From: Toxorhynchites rutilus septentrionalis | Lineage: Eukaryota > Arthropoda > Insecta > Diptera > Culicidae | Reading direction: 5' to 3' | Assembly (NCBI RefSeq): GCF_029784135.1 | Contig: NC_073746.1 | Coordinates: 300,273,614-300,337,613, forward strand | Length of the DNA: 64,000 bases | Part shown: piece by piece, positions 43,066-54,236 of the stretch | Numbering within the stretch: position 1 is the stretch's first letter | Layout: the number at the start of each line of letters is the position of its first letter | Position numbers and translations under genes: made by a program | Notes under the pieces: model-generated | Seen by the model: the letters and a program-made list of their open reading frames with translations, nothing else | What the model was told of the DNA's origin: nothing | Databases searched by the model: none

Positions 43066-43429
43066 TAAACAAGGGGTTGAATTTAACGTAATTTTATATG
43101 AAAAAATATTGAAATTTAACAATCGCGAAATCGATTGACCAATTAGAGGCGAAGGAACTGCAAAGTTTAAAGCCTCTTAAAAACAAAGAAGAAGAAGAAG
43201 ATTGTCACTGATAAAAGTTTCCCTTCCCAAAACTCAGCACAACTTTTTTAATCCAAACCATACCGATAAATTTGTTTTGCGTCTGCACCGGATCCCCGAA
43301 ACGGTTCTTAACTGCTGAGGAATTACAAACCTTCCGAGAATATTTGATGCATATCTACAACAAACCTGTTGGCTGTAACCTATTCTAATGATGTTTTTCT
43401 CTACATTAACGGTTAGTGAAGATTTTTTT

Positions 43430-45811
43430 TTAATTTTTTTTATTACAAAAATATTTGAATTCCCAGCAAAAACATGAGTTCTTATTTTTTGGGTGACGCT
43501 GATATTTTGAATCAGCAATTTCAATTCCACGACAGGATCTAGCGAATTGAGCGAGATGTTCAAAATTCGTGTTTGTCTCGAGGGCAAGCAATTCTTTCAC
43601 GACATCTATGTGCTTGTAGAAGATTGCATGCTCCAGAGGAGTCCTTCTATGATAGGTTAAACGATGATTGGCACCTGCTGAAATCAACCATTTCAAAACG
43701 TCTGTTGAGCCGTTTCGGACAGCAACGTGCAAGAGAGTTTGACCCTCTCCTAAATCAGCATTCATGTCAACAGACCTTGCTGCTAGTTCCATAGCGGTGT
43801 ATAATTGGTTATGTTTTACTGCGATGCGCAATGGAGATTCGTTGTTATAGTTTTTGCTATCGACTAGCGCCGAGTGCGCAAATATAAATTCAACTACTTC
43901 TACTTTTCCGAATTTGGCTGCAATGTGCAGTGGTGTATCTCCAGTATTTGTTTTCTCTTCCAAATCCACTTTATTGTCGATTAATTGTCGAATAACGTTC
44001 ATATGACCGTTCTTTACGTGCATCGGCGTCCATCCCTCACCATTTCTGCAATGCGCCATTTCACTTTCCTCTATCAAATATTTAACTGATTCGGAATGAC
44101 CATTTTCTGCAGCAAGGTGGAGAAGTGTCATTCCTTTTTTTGTAGTCGAGTTTCTGTTGGCTCCACCGACAATCAATTCTTCCAATATTAGCTTATGGCC
44201 ATTGCTCGCCGCAAAATGGAGCGAAGTCCAACCTTCGATATCTCCACGATCTATAAGATCTGGAAATGTGATCAAATATTTCACAACTTCTGTACGACAA
44301 TTTGTGACCGCCATGTGCAATGGGGTCTGTCCTTTCACGTCACATAATTGAGGATTGGCTCCGTTAGCAATCAATTCTTTGAGACCTTCCAAATGTCCAT
44401 ATGTTGCTGCAAAATGAGCCGATGTCCATAGAAGATTATTTTTACAATTGACCCGAACCCCATTTGTCACTTAAATATTTATCATTTCCACGCTTCCATT
44501 TTCCGCTGCGATGTGAAGTGGAATCACCATTTTATTCGAAATTGCGTTAATCTCAGCTTTGCTTGCCATTAGAAACTCGACAACTTTTAAGTGGTTATTT
44601 TGCACTGCAAAATGAAGTGGGGTAAAGCCATCAATATTTTGACAGTTAACATTGGCATTACTTTTTGTGAGACACCCAACAATGTCAAGGTGTCCATTGA
44701 TAGCTTCAAAATGTAATATTGTAAATTTTTTGTCATCTTCTTGACTTATTGATGCTCCGTTTGCAATGAGATACTTGGAAACGTCTGCTTTTCCATGTTC
44801 GGCAGCGATATAACAAGCGGTTTGATTTTTATGTGTGAGTGAATTAACATCCGCATTGTTGGCAACAAGTTCTTTAACAATATCGAGATCTCCAGATTTG
44901 GCCGCGAAATGGAGTGGAGTCCATCCGAGTAATGTTTTGCAGTTCATGTTCGCTTGTCTCGAGATAAGAAACTCCATGATTTCCAAGTGACCGTTTTCTG
45001 CAGCGACGTGAATCGATGTCAATCCATCTTTCGTCGCTTTATTTATTTTAGCTTTGTTGTCAGTCAACTTCTTCACAATGTTTAGCCTATTATTCTCCGC
45101 TGCAAAATATAACGGAGTTCGTCCCTTAGTATCAAGCAAATTAACTGTTGCATGGTGTGAAATAAGTTTGTCAACTATTCCTGCATGTCCCTTTTTGGCT
45201 GCTATATGAAGAGGCGATAGTCCTGCCTTAGAAACGGGATCTACCTTGGCAACCATTTTCAGTAGTATTTCAACTGTGTCGATATGACCAAATTCAGTGG
45301 CAAAATGAAGCGGAGTCCATCCGTCACCGTCTATGTTATCGACTGCTCCAAGTAATGTCGCCAAATGTTCGACTACTTCCACGTGACCATTTCGAGCCGC
45401 CATATGAAGCGGAGTCAACCGCTCTAAAGTAACTGCATTCAAGTTGGCTTTATAGTCAATCAGTTGCTTCACCACTTCAATGTGGCCATTTTCAGCAGCG
45501 AAGTGAAGAGGGGTCCAATCTCGGTCGTTCCTGGAATTAATTCTAGCGCCATTCGCCAGCAGTACTACAACTGCCTCTTTGTGGCCATTTTGAGCTGCCA
45601 CATGGAGAGCTGTATCTTGGCATTCCGAGGGCGCATTGACTTTACAGTTTTGAGCAATTAGCTGCGCCATGGCGTTGACACGACCATTCTTCGCCGCCAC
45701 GTGTAGTGGGGTCCACCCGTCGCGTATTTGCTCAAATTTATCCGCATCAATGTTGTCCGGTAATGCTTCTGCCTGAAATTGGGTTGTAACTTCGGGAATC
45801 GGGATGCCCAT
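43430..45811 (-). pseudogene. ankB: ankyrin-repeat paralogue with premature stop
   Basis: It has the same start (MGIPIPEV), repeat order and length as ankA. The first about 330 codons differ from ankA at only a handful of residues; the rest is clearly more diverged. A TAA at 44471-44473 replaces the Leu codon of ankA (VEMIKIL in ankA, VEMINI-stop here). The truncated product would be 446 residues with 13 repeats. After the stop the same frame stays open for another 346 codons with nine further repeats. Two codons (LA) are missing in MHVKNGHMN. A 7-nt deletion near 43520 changes the C-terminus. The 75-nt 5'UTR intron is conserved (45862-45936). It is probably a young pseudogene; a short functional form cannot be excluded. 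Confidence 0.85.
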
Positions 45812-45836
45812 AATGGTTGCCTGATGATGTTTCAAA

Positions 45837-46097
45837 TTACGATTACGTGAGATTATTCGACCTGTTCATACAAAGAAATGAGAAGAAACGAAATATAGTT
45901 TACAAACTTTTTATTTGATTAGTGTTAAATACTTACAAAATATACGAACGATCACAACAGTTACTGAACTCTAATTATGATGGCTATTGTCCGTATTTTT
46001 GTCTATTTAATTGGTTTCGTGAGAATTCCAACTTCATAGAGACCTGCGTGCAAAAACAAAATATTAGTTTTATATCAAACCAGACATAAAAATATTA
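45837..46097 (-). promoter_or_regulatory. ankB 5' region with leader intron, homologous to the ankA 5' region
   Basis: GTAAGT at 45936 and the acceptor ending at 45862 match ankA. Homology continues to 46097, where HINE 2 has been inserted, so the ankB promoter may be cut off from its distal part. Confidence 0.5.
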
Positions 46098-46792
46098 TCT
46101 ATCTATCTATCTATCTATATATATACAAAAATGGAGTGATGTCTGTCTGTCTGTCTGATTCTTATAGACTCGGAAACTACTGAACCGATCGACATGAAAA
46201 TTGGTATGTAGGGGTTTTTGGGGCCGGGGAAGGTTTTCGTGATATTTTGAGACCCCTCCCCCCTCTCTAAGGGGGGGCTGCCATACAAATGAAACACAAA
46301 TTTCTGCATTACTCGGAAATTAACCAAGCAAACGATACCAAAGTTGGCATGTGAAAGTTTTAGGGTGCAATAAATGTTTCTATGATGGTTAGACAGTCCT
46401 TCCCCCACTCAAAGGGGGGGCTGCCATACAAATGAAACACAAATTTCTGCATTACTCAAGAATTAATCAAGCAAATAAAACCAAATTTGGCATGTGGAGG
46501 TTTTAGGATGCAATAAATGTTTCTATGGTGTTAAGATACTCCTTCCCCCTCTCTTAGAGGGGGCTGCCGTACAAATGAAACACAAATTTTTGCATTACCC
46601 GAGAATTAATCAAGCAAATTAAACCAAATTAGGCATATGGAAACTTTAGGGTGCAATGAATGTTTCTATGGTGGTTAGATACCCCTCCCCCCTCTCTTAG
46701 GGTTGGCTGCCATACAAATAAAACACAAATTTCTGCATTACTCGAGAATTAATCAAGTAAATGGGCGGGACGAAGTTTGCCGGGTTAGCTAG
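46098..46792 (+). mobile_element. HINE/Helitron-like element 2 with minisatellite
   Basis: It starts with TCTATCTATC...TCTATATATATAC, then TGATGTCTGTCTGTCTGTC and CTCGGAAACTACTGAACCGA, a widespread Helitron-type 5' region. Four tandem units of about 145-150 bp follow, each with GGCTGCCATACAAATGAAAC. It ends CGAAGTTTGCCGGGTTAGCTAG and T. An A precedes the start. No Rep or helicase is encoded, so it is non-autonomous. Confidence 0.85.
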
Positions 46793-46795
46793 TTA

Positions 46796-48546
46796 TCAAA
46801 TAAAAAAAAGGAAGTGGGTTATATCTATGGTATAACCGCAATGGTGACGTAGGACTATCGTTGATTTAGTGATCATTTGTTTGAAGTTGAATCTGAATCC
46901 ATTCTGAATGAAAGAATAAATGAATATTTGGGGGACTTCGAAAACGAGAGCGTTACGTTGGAGGTACAAGGTTTTATGCATCCAATATTGGATATGAAAA
47001 TATCCTACTGATGGGGAAGAATAATCTTCAGAAGCTTTCCTGCTAATTGCACTTGATTGAAAAATAACAGAACCAAATGTATTTGGTCGCAGAAAAACAT
47101 AAAAAAACATTAAAATAAACTCTTTCGCTTGAATGTTATTTTCAATGCCAAGGGGAACTGGCAGATTATTTTGCAGAAGCGATATCTTTCCGGATTCTTC
47201 TCGAAGTCCACCACCAGTGGTTAATGCTAACTCGATAACCACCTGTTAATTGCACTTGATTGAAAAATCACAAAACCAATTGTATTTGGTCGCAGTATTA
47301 TATGGATAGAAAACGTTAAAATAAACTCTTTCGCTTGAATGTAATTTTCAATTCCAAGGAGAACTGGCAGATTGTTTTGCAGTAACGATGACATCTTTCC
47401 GGATTCTTCTCGATTCTTCTCGAAGTCCACCACCAGTGGTTAATGTTAACTTGATAACCACCTGTTAATTGTACTTTATTCAAAAATCACAATACCAAAT
47501 GTATTTAGTCGCAGTGTTATATGGTTAGAAAACATTTAAATAAACTCTTTCGCATGAATGTATTTTTCAATTCCCAGGGGAACTGGCAGATTATTTTTCA
47601 GCAACGATAATAATTTTCCGGAATCTTCTCGATGCTGGATGGCATTTAAACGAAAGAAGTTCCGTACGTATATATGTGTGTGTGTATGTGTGTGGCGGCT
47701 GCTTCGATGTCTCAAACGGAACCGTTTTTCGATGCTGGTATTCTCTCGGTCGTCTTCTCTTCTTCTGATGGATCGGCTTTCCTCACAATTCCAAACTAAC
47801 TGAATGCGTTTCAGGTCAGGCCAGCTAATGAATCTCTTGATCCCTCGCCGTCCAGCTCGTTCAACTCGTTCAGTAGCGATGTTGTCTTGTCGATGTCCTC
47901 ACGAAAAATGAATGCGTTTCAAAAAAAGGAAGGTCTTGTATTATAGAGACTTTAAACTTTTGCAGTTCATTCGTCTCTAGCCTTGAGAAAGGCCCTTTGA
48001 AAACTCTACTCTACTCTATTACTCTACTCCAGCGCTACCACCTCCGCCCTCTTGCCTTGAGAAAGGCACTCGATCCCTCGCCGTCCAGCTCGTCCAGCAA
48101 CGATGTTGTCCAGTCGGTGTCCACACAAAGAATGGAATGCATTTTACCACCAGAATATCGCTTAAGTATGCTTTTTGTCCGTGATTGAATAGAAAGAAGG
48201 TGTGGTTTACGAAGGTAATTTGAAAGGCAAACTAGAGGCGAATGAGAATGAGTTTGAAACTTCCAGCGACTGAGAAACATTTTCCGTTGCGCGCGCATCC
48301 AATATTGGAAACGAACATATCCTACTGATGGGGAAGAATACTCTTCAGAACCTTTCCTGTCAATCACACTTGATTGAAAAATCCCATAACCGAATGTATT
48401 TGGTCGCAGTGTTATATGGATAGAAAACATTAAAATAAACTCTTTAGCATGAATGTATTTTTCAATTCCCAGGAGAACTGGCAGATTATTTTTCAGCAAC
48501 AATAACATCTTCCCAGATAATCTCCGATACTCGAAGCCCACCAGTG
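46796..48546 (-). repeat. Cluster of family X segments
   Basis: The GGTTATATCTATGGTATAACC end, TGATGGGGAAGAATAATCTTC and the GGGGAACTGGCAGATTATTTT block recur about four times (near 47150, 47360, 47580 and 48475). This indicates stepwise partial duplications. Between 47790 and 48150 a CTCGATCCCTCGCCGTCCAGCTC motif occurs twice. The promoter segment is not present here. No ORF is credible. Confidence 0.6.
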
Positions 48547-49274
48547 CACTATGGTCCAGGAGGTGCATTTAAGTGGAAATTAGCATCTAGAGCTCGACAG
48601 TGATTCTCTAGACCAAAACTGTCTTCGACAAAGTTGTTACATATAATAGAGCGCTCATTTTTATGTTATCAAAAATAGGGTGACCAAAATTGTCGATGAA
48701 ATGAAAAATCTAACTTTCTTATCTTTATAGATAGATGTAAACATAGTTCGACAATATTGTAGCCCTGGTTATTTTAAGTAACTTTGTGGAACAATATTTC
48801 TTTCTATCTCTTCAAATAACCGATATAGCGCTTTTTCTCTAGGTTGAGTTAGGGTTACCATGAAAAAAAAGGTTTTCTTGCTCTAACTTTTATATGTAAA
48901 ATTCTACATCAAAACTGTCTTCGAATGACTTTTAGAGCTTTCCAATCCACGCATTTTACGGTGCATAACTTGTATGTATCTTAATTCTACACAAAGTTAT
49001 TGATGTTTTTTCCCCGAAAACACGACCTTTTCATTTGCTTGTCGTTCTTTTTGGGGCAAACATAAAAAAAAATTATTGATGGCATTTTAAAGAGCATATT
49101 TGACTCTACATAAGGTGAAACTTTCAAAAGAGTGTTATTTTTTGTATTTGAGTAAATTAAATTTGAAATTATGAGTTTTTGCATACAAATGAACAAGTTG
49201 CAATTTTTAAATGCATATAGTAAGCGTAGACTTTAAAGCAGCATCACTTCGATTCAGTCTTATAGCCACTCAAC

Positions 49275-51729
49275 ATGGAGGTTCAGAGAAGACACATTGT
49301 TGATTTTTTTTTCGGTGGACGAAATATAGAAGACGTTATACATTTATTACGAGAAAAATGCCAAGATATCTGTGTTTTGAGTGCCAGAAAGTGCCTGAAA
49401 TTTGAGAAGTTAAAGTTCTCAACACGGTGGTCGAAATGTGCTCGTACACGCTCTCGATTTGAACGGCAAAATGCCACGTGGCTCGAAGAAGTCTTGGTTT
49501 TCTCAAAAAAAACCTTTTCTAATACTGCTAGAAGGCAAGAAAGGAAATGTTTCTCTGAGCTGAGCCAAAGGATGAAGCGTAACCGTGTTCGAGAGATTAC
49601 AGAAAAAAATTCTGCTGAAGAACTGGGCTTCGCAACAGCTTCCAGTATCAGGGTTGGTTGGTCCCGTCATTCGGCTATGATTGTAGAAAATTTGGTGAAA
49701 ACGCCTAATAAGAAAAATAGACGTTCTAAAAGAAGCTCGCATAGAACAGCTCTCACCTCAGAAGAAGCAATTGGATTTATTTGCCGGAATGATTTCAGCA
49801 AATCACAATACTTGAACGTGCGAATGACGACAAAACGACAGGGGCTAGATGTATACCCTGAATATAATTCGATTGTGAAAGCTAAGAAGCTGTGTTATCC
49901 GTCAAGTTGGTATGATTTGGACATAGTTAAACATAATACAATTCTTTTCAATTTCTTCAAGCATATGTATAAAAACGTCACATGCTAGCGTTGCTTTACA
50001 GAGTTTGATCGACCATACTATTCAACGTATTCTCGAGTATTTGAGATACGATACCAAAACAAGTATCGAAAAACTGAGTCTAATTGTTAAGTGGGGTTGT
50101 GATGGAAGCTCAAATCACAGCAGGTTTGTTTCGGTTATATATGTAATTGTATATGTCTCTTAATCAATTCAGTTGTAATTTAGTACAGTCAATATTCTAA
50201 AGTAGATCTTTTTTATTGAATAGCTCTTTATTAGACCCGTGTATTGTTTTGGCCCTTAGAGTACCTTTTCCTTAATTAGAGTGAATAAAATCGTCATTTT
50301 TTTTATTTTCAAAAAAAAATATATCTTTTGAGCAGTATGACTGATTGAAAAATTTTCTTCGTCGAATTGAAGGTAATTGATAGGGCTGCAACAAGTAACA
50401 AATACTATCTAAAATAACTCAAACTATGCGAAAATTATGAACAAAATATGTTTTTGCTATTTTTTTGAGTTTAGTTTAGTTTCGTTTTTTATTGCTAATA
50501 AAATTTAATATAGAATATCAGAACACTTTTTTTATATTCTTTATTTTCAATGCATATAATTTCTAAAATAAAAAAACTTACATGATAACACTTTTGCTGT
50601 TAGGTATCATCAAGTTTTCCTGGATGAAGATGATGATGGTTACCTTCGGGAGTATCAAGACTCGCATATATTTGCTGTATCAATAGTCCCTTTGCGATTG
50701 ACAAAAGCATCAAATGGTTTCGAAACAATCGTTTGGAACAATGATTACCCTTCGTCGGTTCCGCTGTGCCGACCGAAAACGTTAATTTTCGCTAAGGAGA
50801 CTGATGAACTCACAAAGGAAGTAGTTTCAAAAATTAATGCGGAAATTGAAGAACTGCTTCCAACTGAAATTGGCAAAGTGTCTATTACAACGAAAATGTG
50901 CTTCACAATGGTTGACAACAAAGTTGTCAATGCCTTGACAAAGACACATTCGACAAAATGTTATTTTTGCAGGAGATCCGGTAATAAACTCAACTTGCCG
51001 CTAACTGTAGCAGATACAGACGATCCAGAAAAATACCAGTATGGAATTTCACCGCTTCACGCAATTATTCGAACTATGGAAATGTTTATTAAGATTTCTT
51101 CCCGTTTGACCATGGAGGAGCCAGCTTGGAAAGTGTCCAAAACAAATCAAATTGTCAAAGAACGAGAAGAAACCGTTTGCAAAGAATTGAAGGAGCAGTT
51201 GGGATTATATATAAATGAACCACGCCCAGGAGGAGGAAACTCGAATTGCGGCAACGTTGCTCGTCGATTTTTCGAGAATAGAGAAGCGGTTGCGGAAATT
51301 ACGGGGTTGGATAAGAAGTTATCGGAGAAATTTTATGTAATTTTGACATTAATCAATTGTAAGGCGCAAATCGATGTAAATGCTTATCAAGCGTATGTAG
51401 AGGAAACTCGTATACTCTACAATAATTTATACGGATGGTACGCCCTCTCTCCGACAGTACACAAACTACTCGTGCACGGTGCAGCATTAATCAAACATGC
51501 GCTACTTCCAATCGGTATGTTTTCCGAAGAAGCTGCTGAATCCCGTAATAAAAGCATCCGCCAGTTTAGAGAGCGACACGCCAGGAAGTTCAACAGAGAA
51601 GTAGACATGGAGGACGTCTTCAAGAGGCTCCTCTTGACGTCGGATCCAGTATTATCTCTTAGTAATAGGCAAACACCAGAGTATTCCGATCTTCTGATTC
51701 CAGAAAATGCTAAGCATTTGATTTTGTAG
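49275..51729 (+). CDS. Transib transposase (RAG1-core-like), three exons
   Basis: Exons 49275-49909, 49962-50123 and 50604-51729 join in frame to 641 codons including the stop. The introns (49910-49961 and 50124-50603) both begin GT and end AG after a pyrimidine tract. The domain order is that of RAG1-like DDE transposases. An N-terminal RKCFSELSQRMKRNRVREI region comes first, then the first aspartate in KWGCDGSSNHSR (about 50100). The second is in TMVDNKVVNAL (50914-50916), followed by CYFC of the zinc region. The catalytic glutamate is in MFSEEAAESRNKSIRQF (about 51526). The enzyme would cut at CACWATG ends. All three acidic residues are present and no stop remains after splicing. The start codon lies inside the left inverted repeat. 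Confidence 0.88.
49910..49961 (+). other. Transib intron 1 (52 nt)
   Basis: The donor is GTATGATTTG. The acceptor TTTCTTCAAG follows a T-rich tract. Removing it shifts the reading into the frame that carries LQSLIDHTIQRILEYL and the first catalytic aspartate; without removal the frame stops at 49986-49988. Confidence 0.7.
50124..50603 (+). other. Transib intron 2 (480 nt)
   Basis: The donor follows the Ser-Arg codons of CDGSSNHSR; the acceptor is TTTTGCTGTTAG. Joining yields SRYHQVFLDEDDDG in frame. The interior is AT-rich with stops in all frames. Confidence 0.8.
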
Positions 51730-52745
51730 TTTTTTATTTGTATGATTTTTAATCATTACTATGAATTTAATTTCCATTATAACAACTAAAAAAGGTTAAT
51801 ATGTATATACGGAAGATTATAAAAATAAATTTGAATAAAACAATAGGAACAACAAAAGTTTGGTAAAATAATGTCATCAATCAACTCATCGCCAGTAAAA
51901 TATGTCAATACATTACTAAAAAATAACACGTCGAGCCCCGAGTTGTTCTTTATACGGTTTCCATTCAGGAAGCATTTGACAATTTGTCGGTCCCCGCTCT
52001 TCTTTTTATTTTTATAAATATTGTATAAAAAGAAAATAGTCAGAAATTTTTCTCGTAGTAATTGTATAACGTCTTCTATATTTCGTCCATTAAAATAGGA
52101 AATCAACGAAGACATTCTTTGAACCTCCATGTTGAGTGGCTATAAGACTGAACCGAAGTGATGCTGCTTTAAAGTCTACGCTTACTATATACATTTAAAA
52201 ATTGCAACTTGTTCATTTGTATGCAAAAACTCATAATTTCAAATTTAATTTACTCAAATACAAAAAATAACACTCTTTTGAAAGTTTCACCTTATGTAGA
52301 GTCAAATGTGCTCTTTAAAATGCCATCAATATTTTTTTTTATGTTTGCCCCAAAAAGAACGACAAGCAAATGAAAAGGTCGTGTTTTCGGGGAAAAAAAA
52401 CATCAATAACTTTGAGTAGAATTAAGATACATACAAGTTATGCACCGTAAAATGCGTGGATTGGAAAGCTCTAAAAGTCATTCGAAGACAGTTTTGATGT
52501 AGAATTTTACATATAAAAGTTAGAGCAAAAAAACCTTTTTTTTCATGGTAACCCTAACTCAACCTAGAGAAAAAGCGCTATATCGGTTATTTGAAGAGAT
52601 AGAAAGAAATATTGTTCCACAAAGTTACTTAAAATAACCAGGGCTACAATATTGTCGAACTATGTTTACATCTATCTATAAAGATAAGAAAGTTAGATTT
52701 TTCATTTCATCGACAATTTTGGTCACCCTATTTTTGATAACATAA

Positions 52746-52922
52746 AAAAGACGGGTGGGTAATGTCGGGGACATAACCGGAGTGACGTAGGACTATACAA
52801 AGGGGACAGCTTTTGTTAAATATATATTTTAAATATATTGTTTTATTTTCTTCTCCTACGTGAATACCTATCTACCTGAAAAATGGATTAGTTTACTGTT
52901 TACTCTTTATGAATATGTTGAT
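52746..52922. other. Junction replacing the right Transib end
   Basis: It starts GACGGGTGGGTAATGTCGGG GACATAACC and then GTGACGTAGGACTAT, resembling the family X terminus. This suggests an insertion or deletion removed the Transib end. Confidence 0.45.
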
Positions 52923-52938
52923 GGTTCTGAAAAGAACC
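52923..52938 (-). terminator. Histone 3' stem-loop, perfect
   Basis: GGTTCT-TTTC-AGAACC has six paired bases and a TTTC loop, the structure bound by SLBP in replication-dependent histone mRNAs. It belongs to H2A pseudogene 1. Confidence 0.85.
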
Positions 52939-53412
52939 TTTGGTGTTGTGTTTTTGTTATCACTCGATATTCCCATTTTGTTCGGTTAAACCTTCCTGTT
53001 TAGCTATTGCGTTTGCCACTCGCCACAGCTTTCACAGTTGGAAAATTTCTTCCCATCCAGCTTGTGACATGTTGTTCAGTAAATTACATTTAATGCGACG
53101 TGTCGGAGAAACAGTTTGCCACTCACTGAAACTAATTGTTGCCTTGATGAGCGCCGAACCGAAGCTGCTCTGTTCTTGATGCGGGTTTTCTGATTGTCGT
53201 GAGCAGCTTTGCAAGCCAACTCGAGCACTCCGACGGCCGAAACTCTATAATCGCTGTTAGGTATACTGGTGCTCCGGCACCAATCCGTTCGGCCTAGTTA
53301 CCCTTGCGGAGCAATCAGTGAATGCGACCAACAGGGAACTGGAGACCTGTACGGTTCGAGTGAGACTTTGCCTATCCCTTAACTTGTCCTCCTTTGTTAC
53401 GTCCACGATGCC
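52923..53412 (-). pseudogene. Histone H2A pseudogene 1 with intact 3' stem-loop
   Basis: From about 53410 the minus strand reads GRNKGGQVKG, stop, AKSHSNRTGLQFPVGRIH, stop, LLRKGN, stop, AERIGAGAPVYLTAI. After a one-base deletion it gives VLELACKAAHDNQKTRI. This follows H2A from residue 3 to about 80. The C-terminal part is no longer recognisable. At 52923-52938 a perfect histone mRNA stem-loop, GGTTCTTTTCAGAACC, is kept, followed by a purine-rich ATAAAGAG. A TATAAAA box sits at 53479-53485 upstream. At least three stops and a frameshift show it is dead. Promoter, 5' coding part and 3' end are in the order of a replication-type histone gene. Confidence 0.85.
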
Positions 53413-53645
53413 GATGCCGTACAACCACACGGGTTTACGGTTTGAAAGAAAATAAGATATTTTTTTGGGGTCCGCATGTTTTATACTCTAGCGGTACACA
53501 CTTACAGGATAGAACCAAAACGGCAGACTCAGCCAGAGGGGCGAGTCCAACGAGATGAACGAATGAGCGTTAAAAGGGAGCGATGGCAAAAAAATACATT
53601 CATTACGATTTGTTCGCTCGTTGGATTCACATGCAGGCTAAAAAG

Positions 53646-53661
53646 GGTCCTTTTCAGGATC
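53646..53661 (+). terminator. Histone-type stem-loop on the plus strand
   Basis: GGTCCT-TTTC-AGGATC pairs with one G-T wobble and is followed by ACAAATTT. It points away from H2A pseudogene 1. No histone coding sequence is visible upstream on the plus strand, so the gene it belonged to has decayed or been lost. Confidence 0.6.
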
Positions 53662-54236
53662 ACAAATTTATCTTCAATCTAAAGAGTTTATTGTTTTGTT
53701 ATCACTCGATATCCCCATCTTGTTCGGCTAAACCATTCTGTTTAGCGATTGCATTTGCCACTCGCCACAGCTTTCACAGTTGGAAAATTTCTTCCCATCC
53801 AGCTTGTGACATATTTTACAGTAAATTACATTCAATGGCACGTCGCATTACCACCACTCAGTGTCGGATTGGAGGTAATTTTAACCTGTAATTGAACATT
53901 TGTGATGACAGTGGTACAGTGTCGACTTTCAATGTGGGGTCATAATTTGGACCCCGAACTCTATGTTTACAAAAATGTCCAACTAAATATGTCGCATTGC
54001 AGGTCCGTCCAATTAGCTAAATGTCGAGATAAGTGTAAATTACTGTACTTTCAATCTAGAAGCAATTTAAGAATTGGTGAAAATCAATAAGCTCAGAACA
54101 ACTGCCAAATTCACAAACTTATCATATCCTGGCAAACAAATTATGAAAAAATCAATTTGTGTTTTATTATTATTTTGGATATTGTTTTAGAAAGCATTGA
54201 ACTGTATTTCCTAAACTCTTTTTTGGAAGGTTTAAT
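53662..54236. repeat. Duplicate of the histone-linked spacer
   Basis: 53690-53845 repeats 52945-53100 (GTTATCACTCGATATYCCCAT, CACTCGCCACAGCTTTCACA, CTTCCCATCCAGCTTGTGAC) in direct orientation, with few differences. The remainder to 54236 shows no gene. Confidence 0.75.

Larger units (their letters stand above)
48547..52745 (+). mobile_element. Transib DNA transposon with about 0.7-kb inverted repeats
   Basis: The left end begins CACTATGGTCC, fitting the CACWATG terminus of Transib elements, which resembles the RAG signal heptamer. An inverted copy of about 48655-49375 lies at about 52040-52745. The outermost ~110 bp of the right end are missing, so no right CCATAGTG and no target duplication can be confirmed. 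The interior encodes a complete RAG1-like transposase in three exons. The right arm contains a mirrored copy of the transposase start. Confidence 0.88.

Noticed and set aside
46120..46760. CRISPR-like array
   Set aside because: The repeated units are 145-150 bp and similar over their whole length. There are no short repeats with unique spacers, and the DNA is eukaryotic.
47981..48067. Two GCCTT-TCTC-AAGGC hairpins resembling histone stem-loops
   Set aside because: The loop is TCTC rather than TTTC and the flanking bases do not fit. They recur as part of a repeat motif without histone sequence.
48035..48568. 177-codon minus-strand ORF in the family X cluster
   Set aside because: It runs across several repeat segments whose other copies are not open in this frame. 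Composition is that of the repeat, so it is probably chance.
53476..53682. 68-codon plus-strand ORF before the orphan stem-loop as a histone gene
   Set aside because: No similarity to H1, H2B, H3 or H4 could be seen in any frame.
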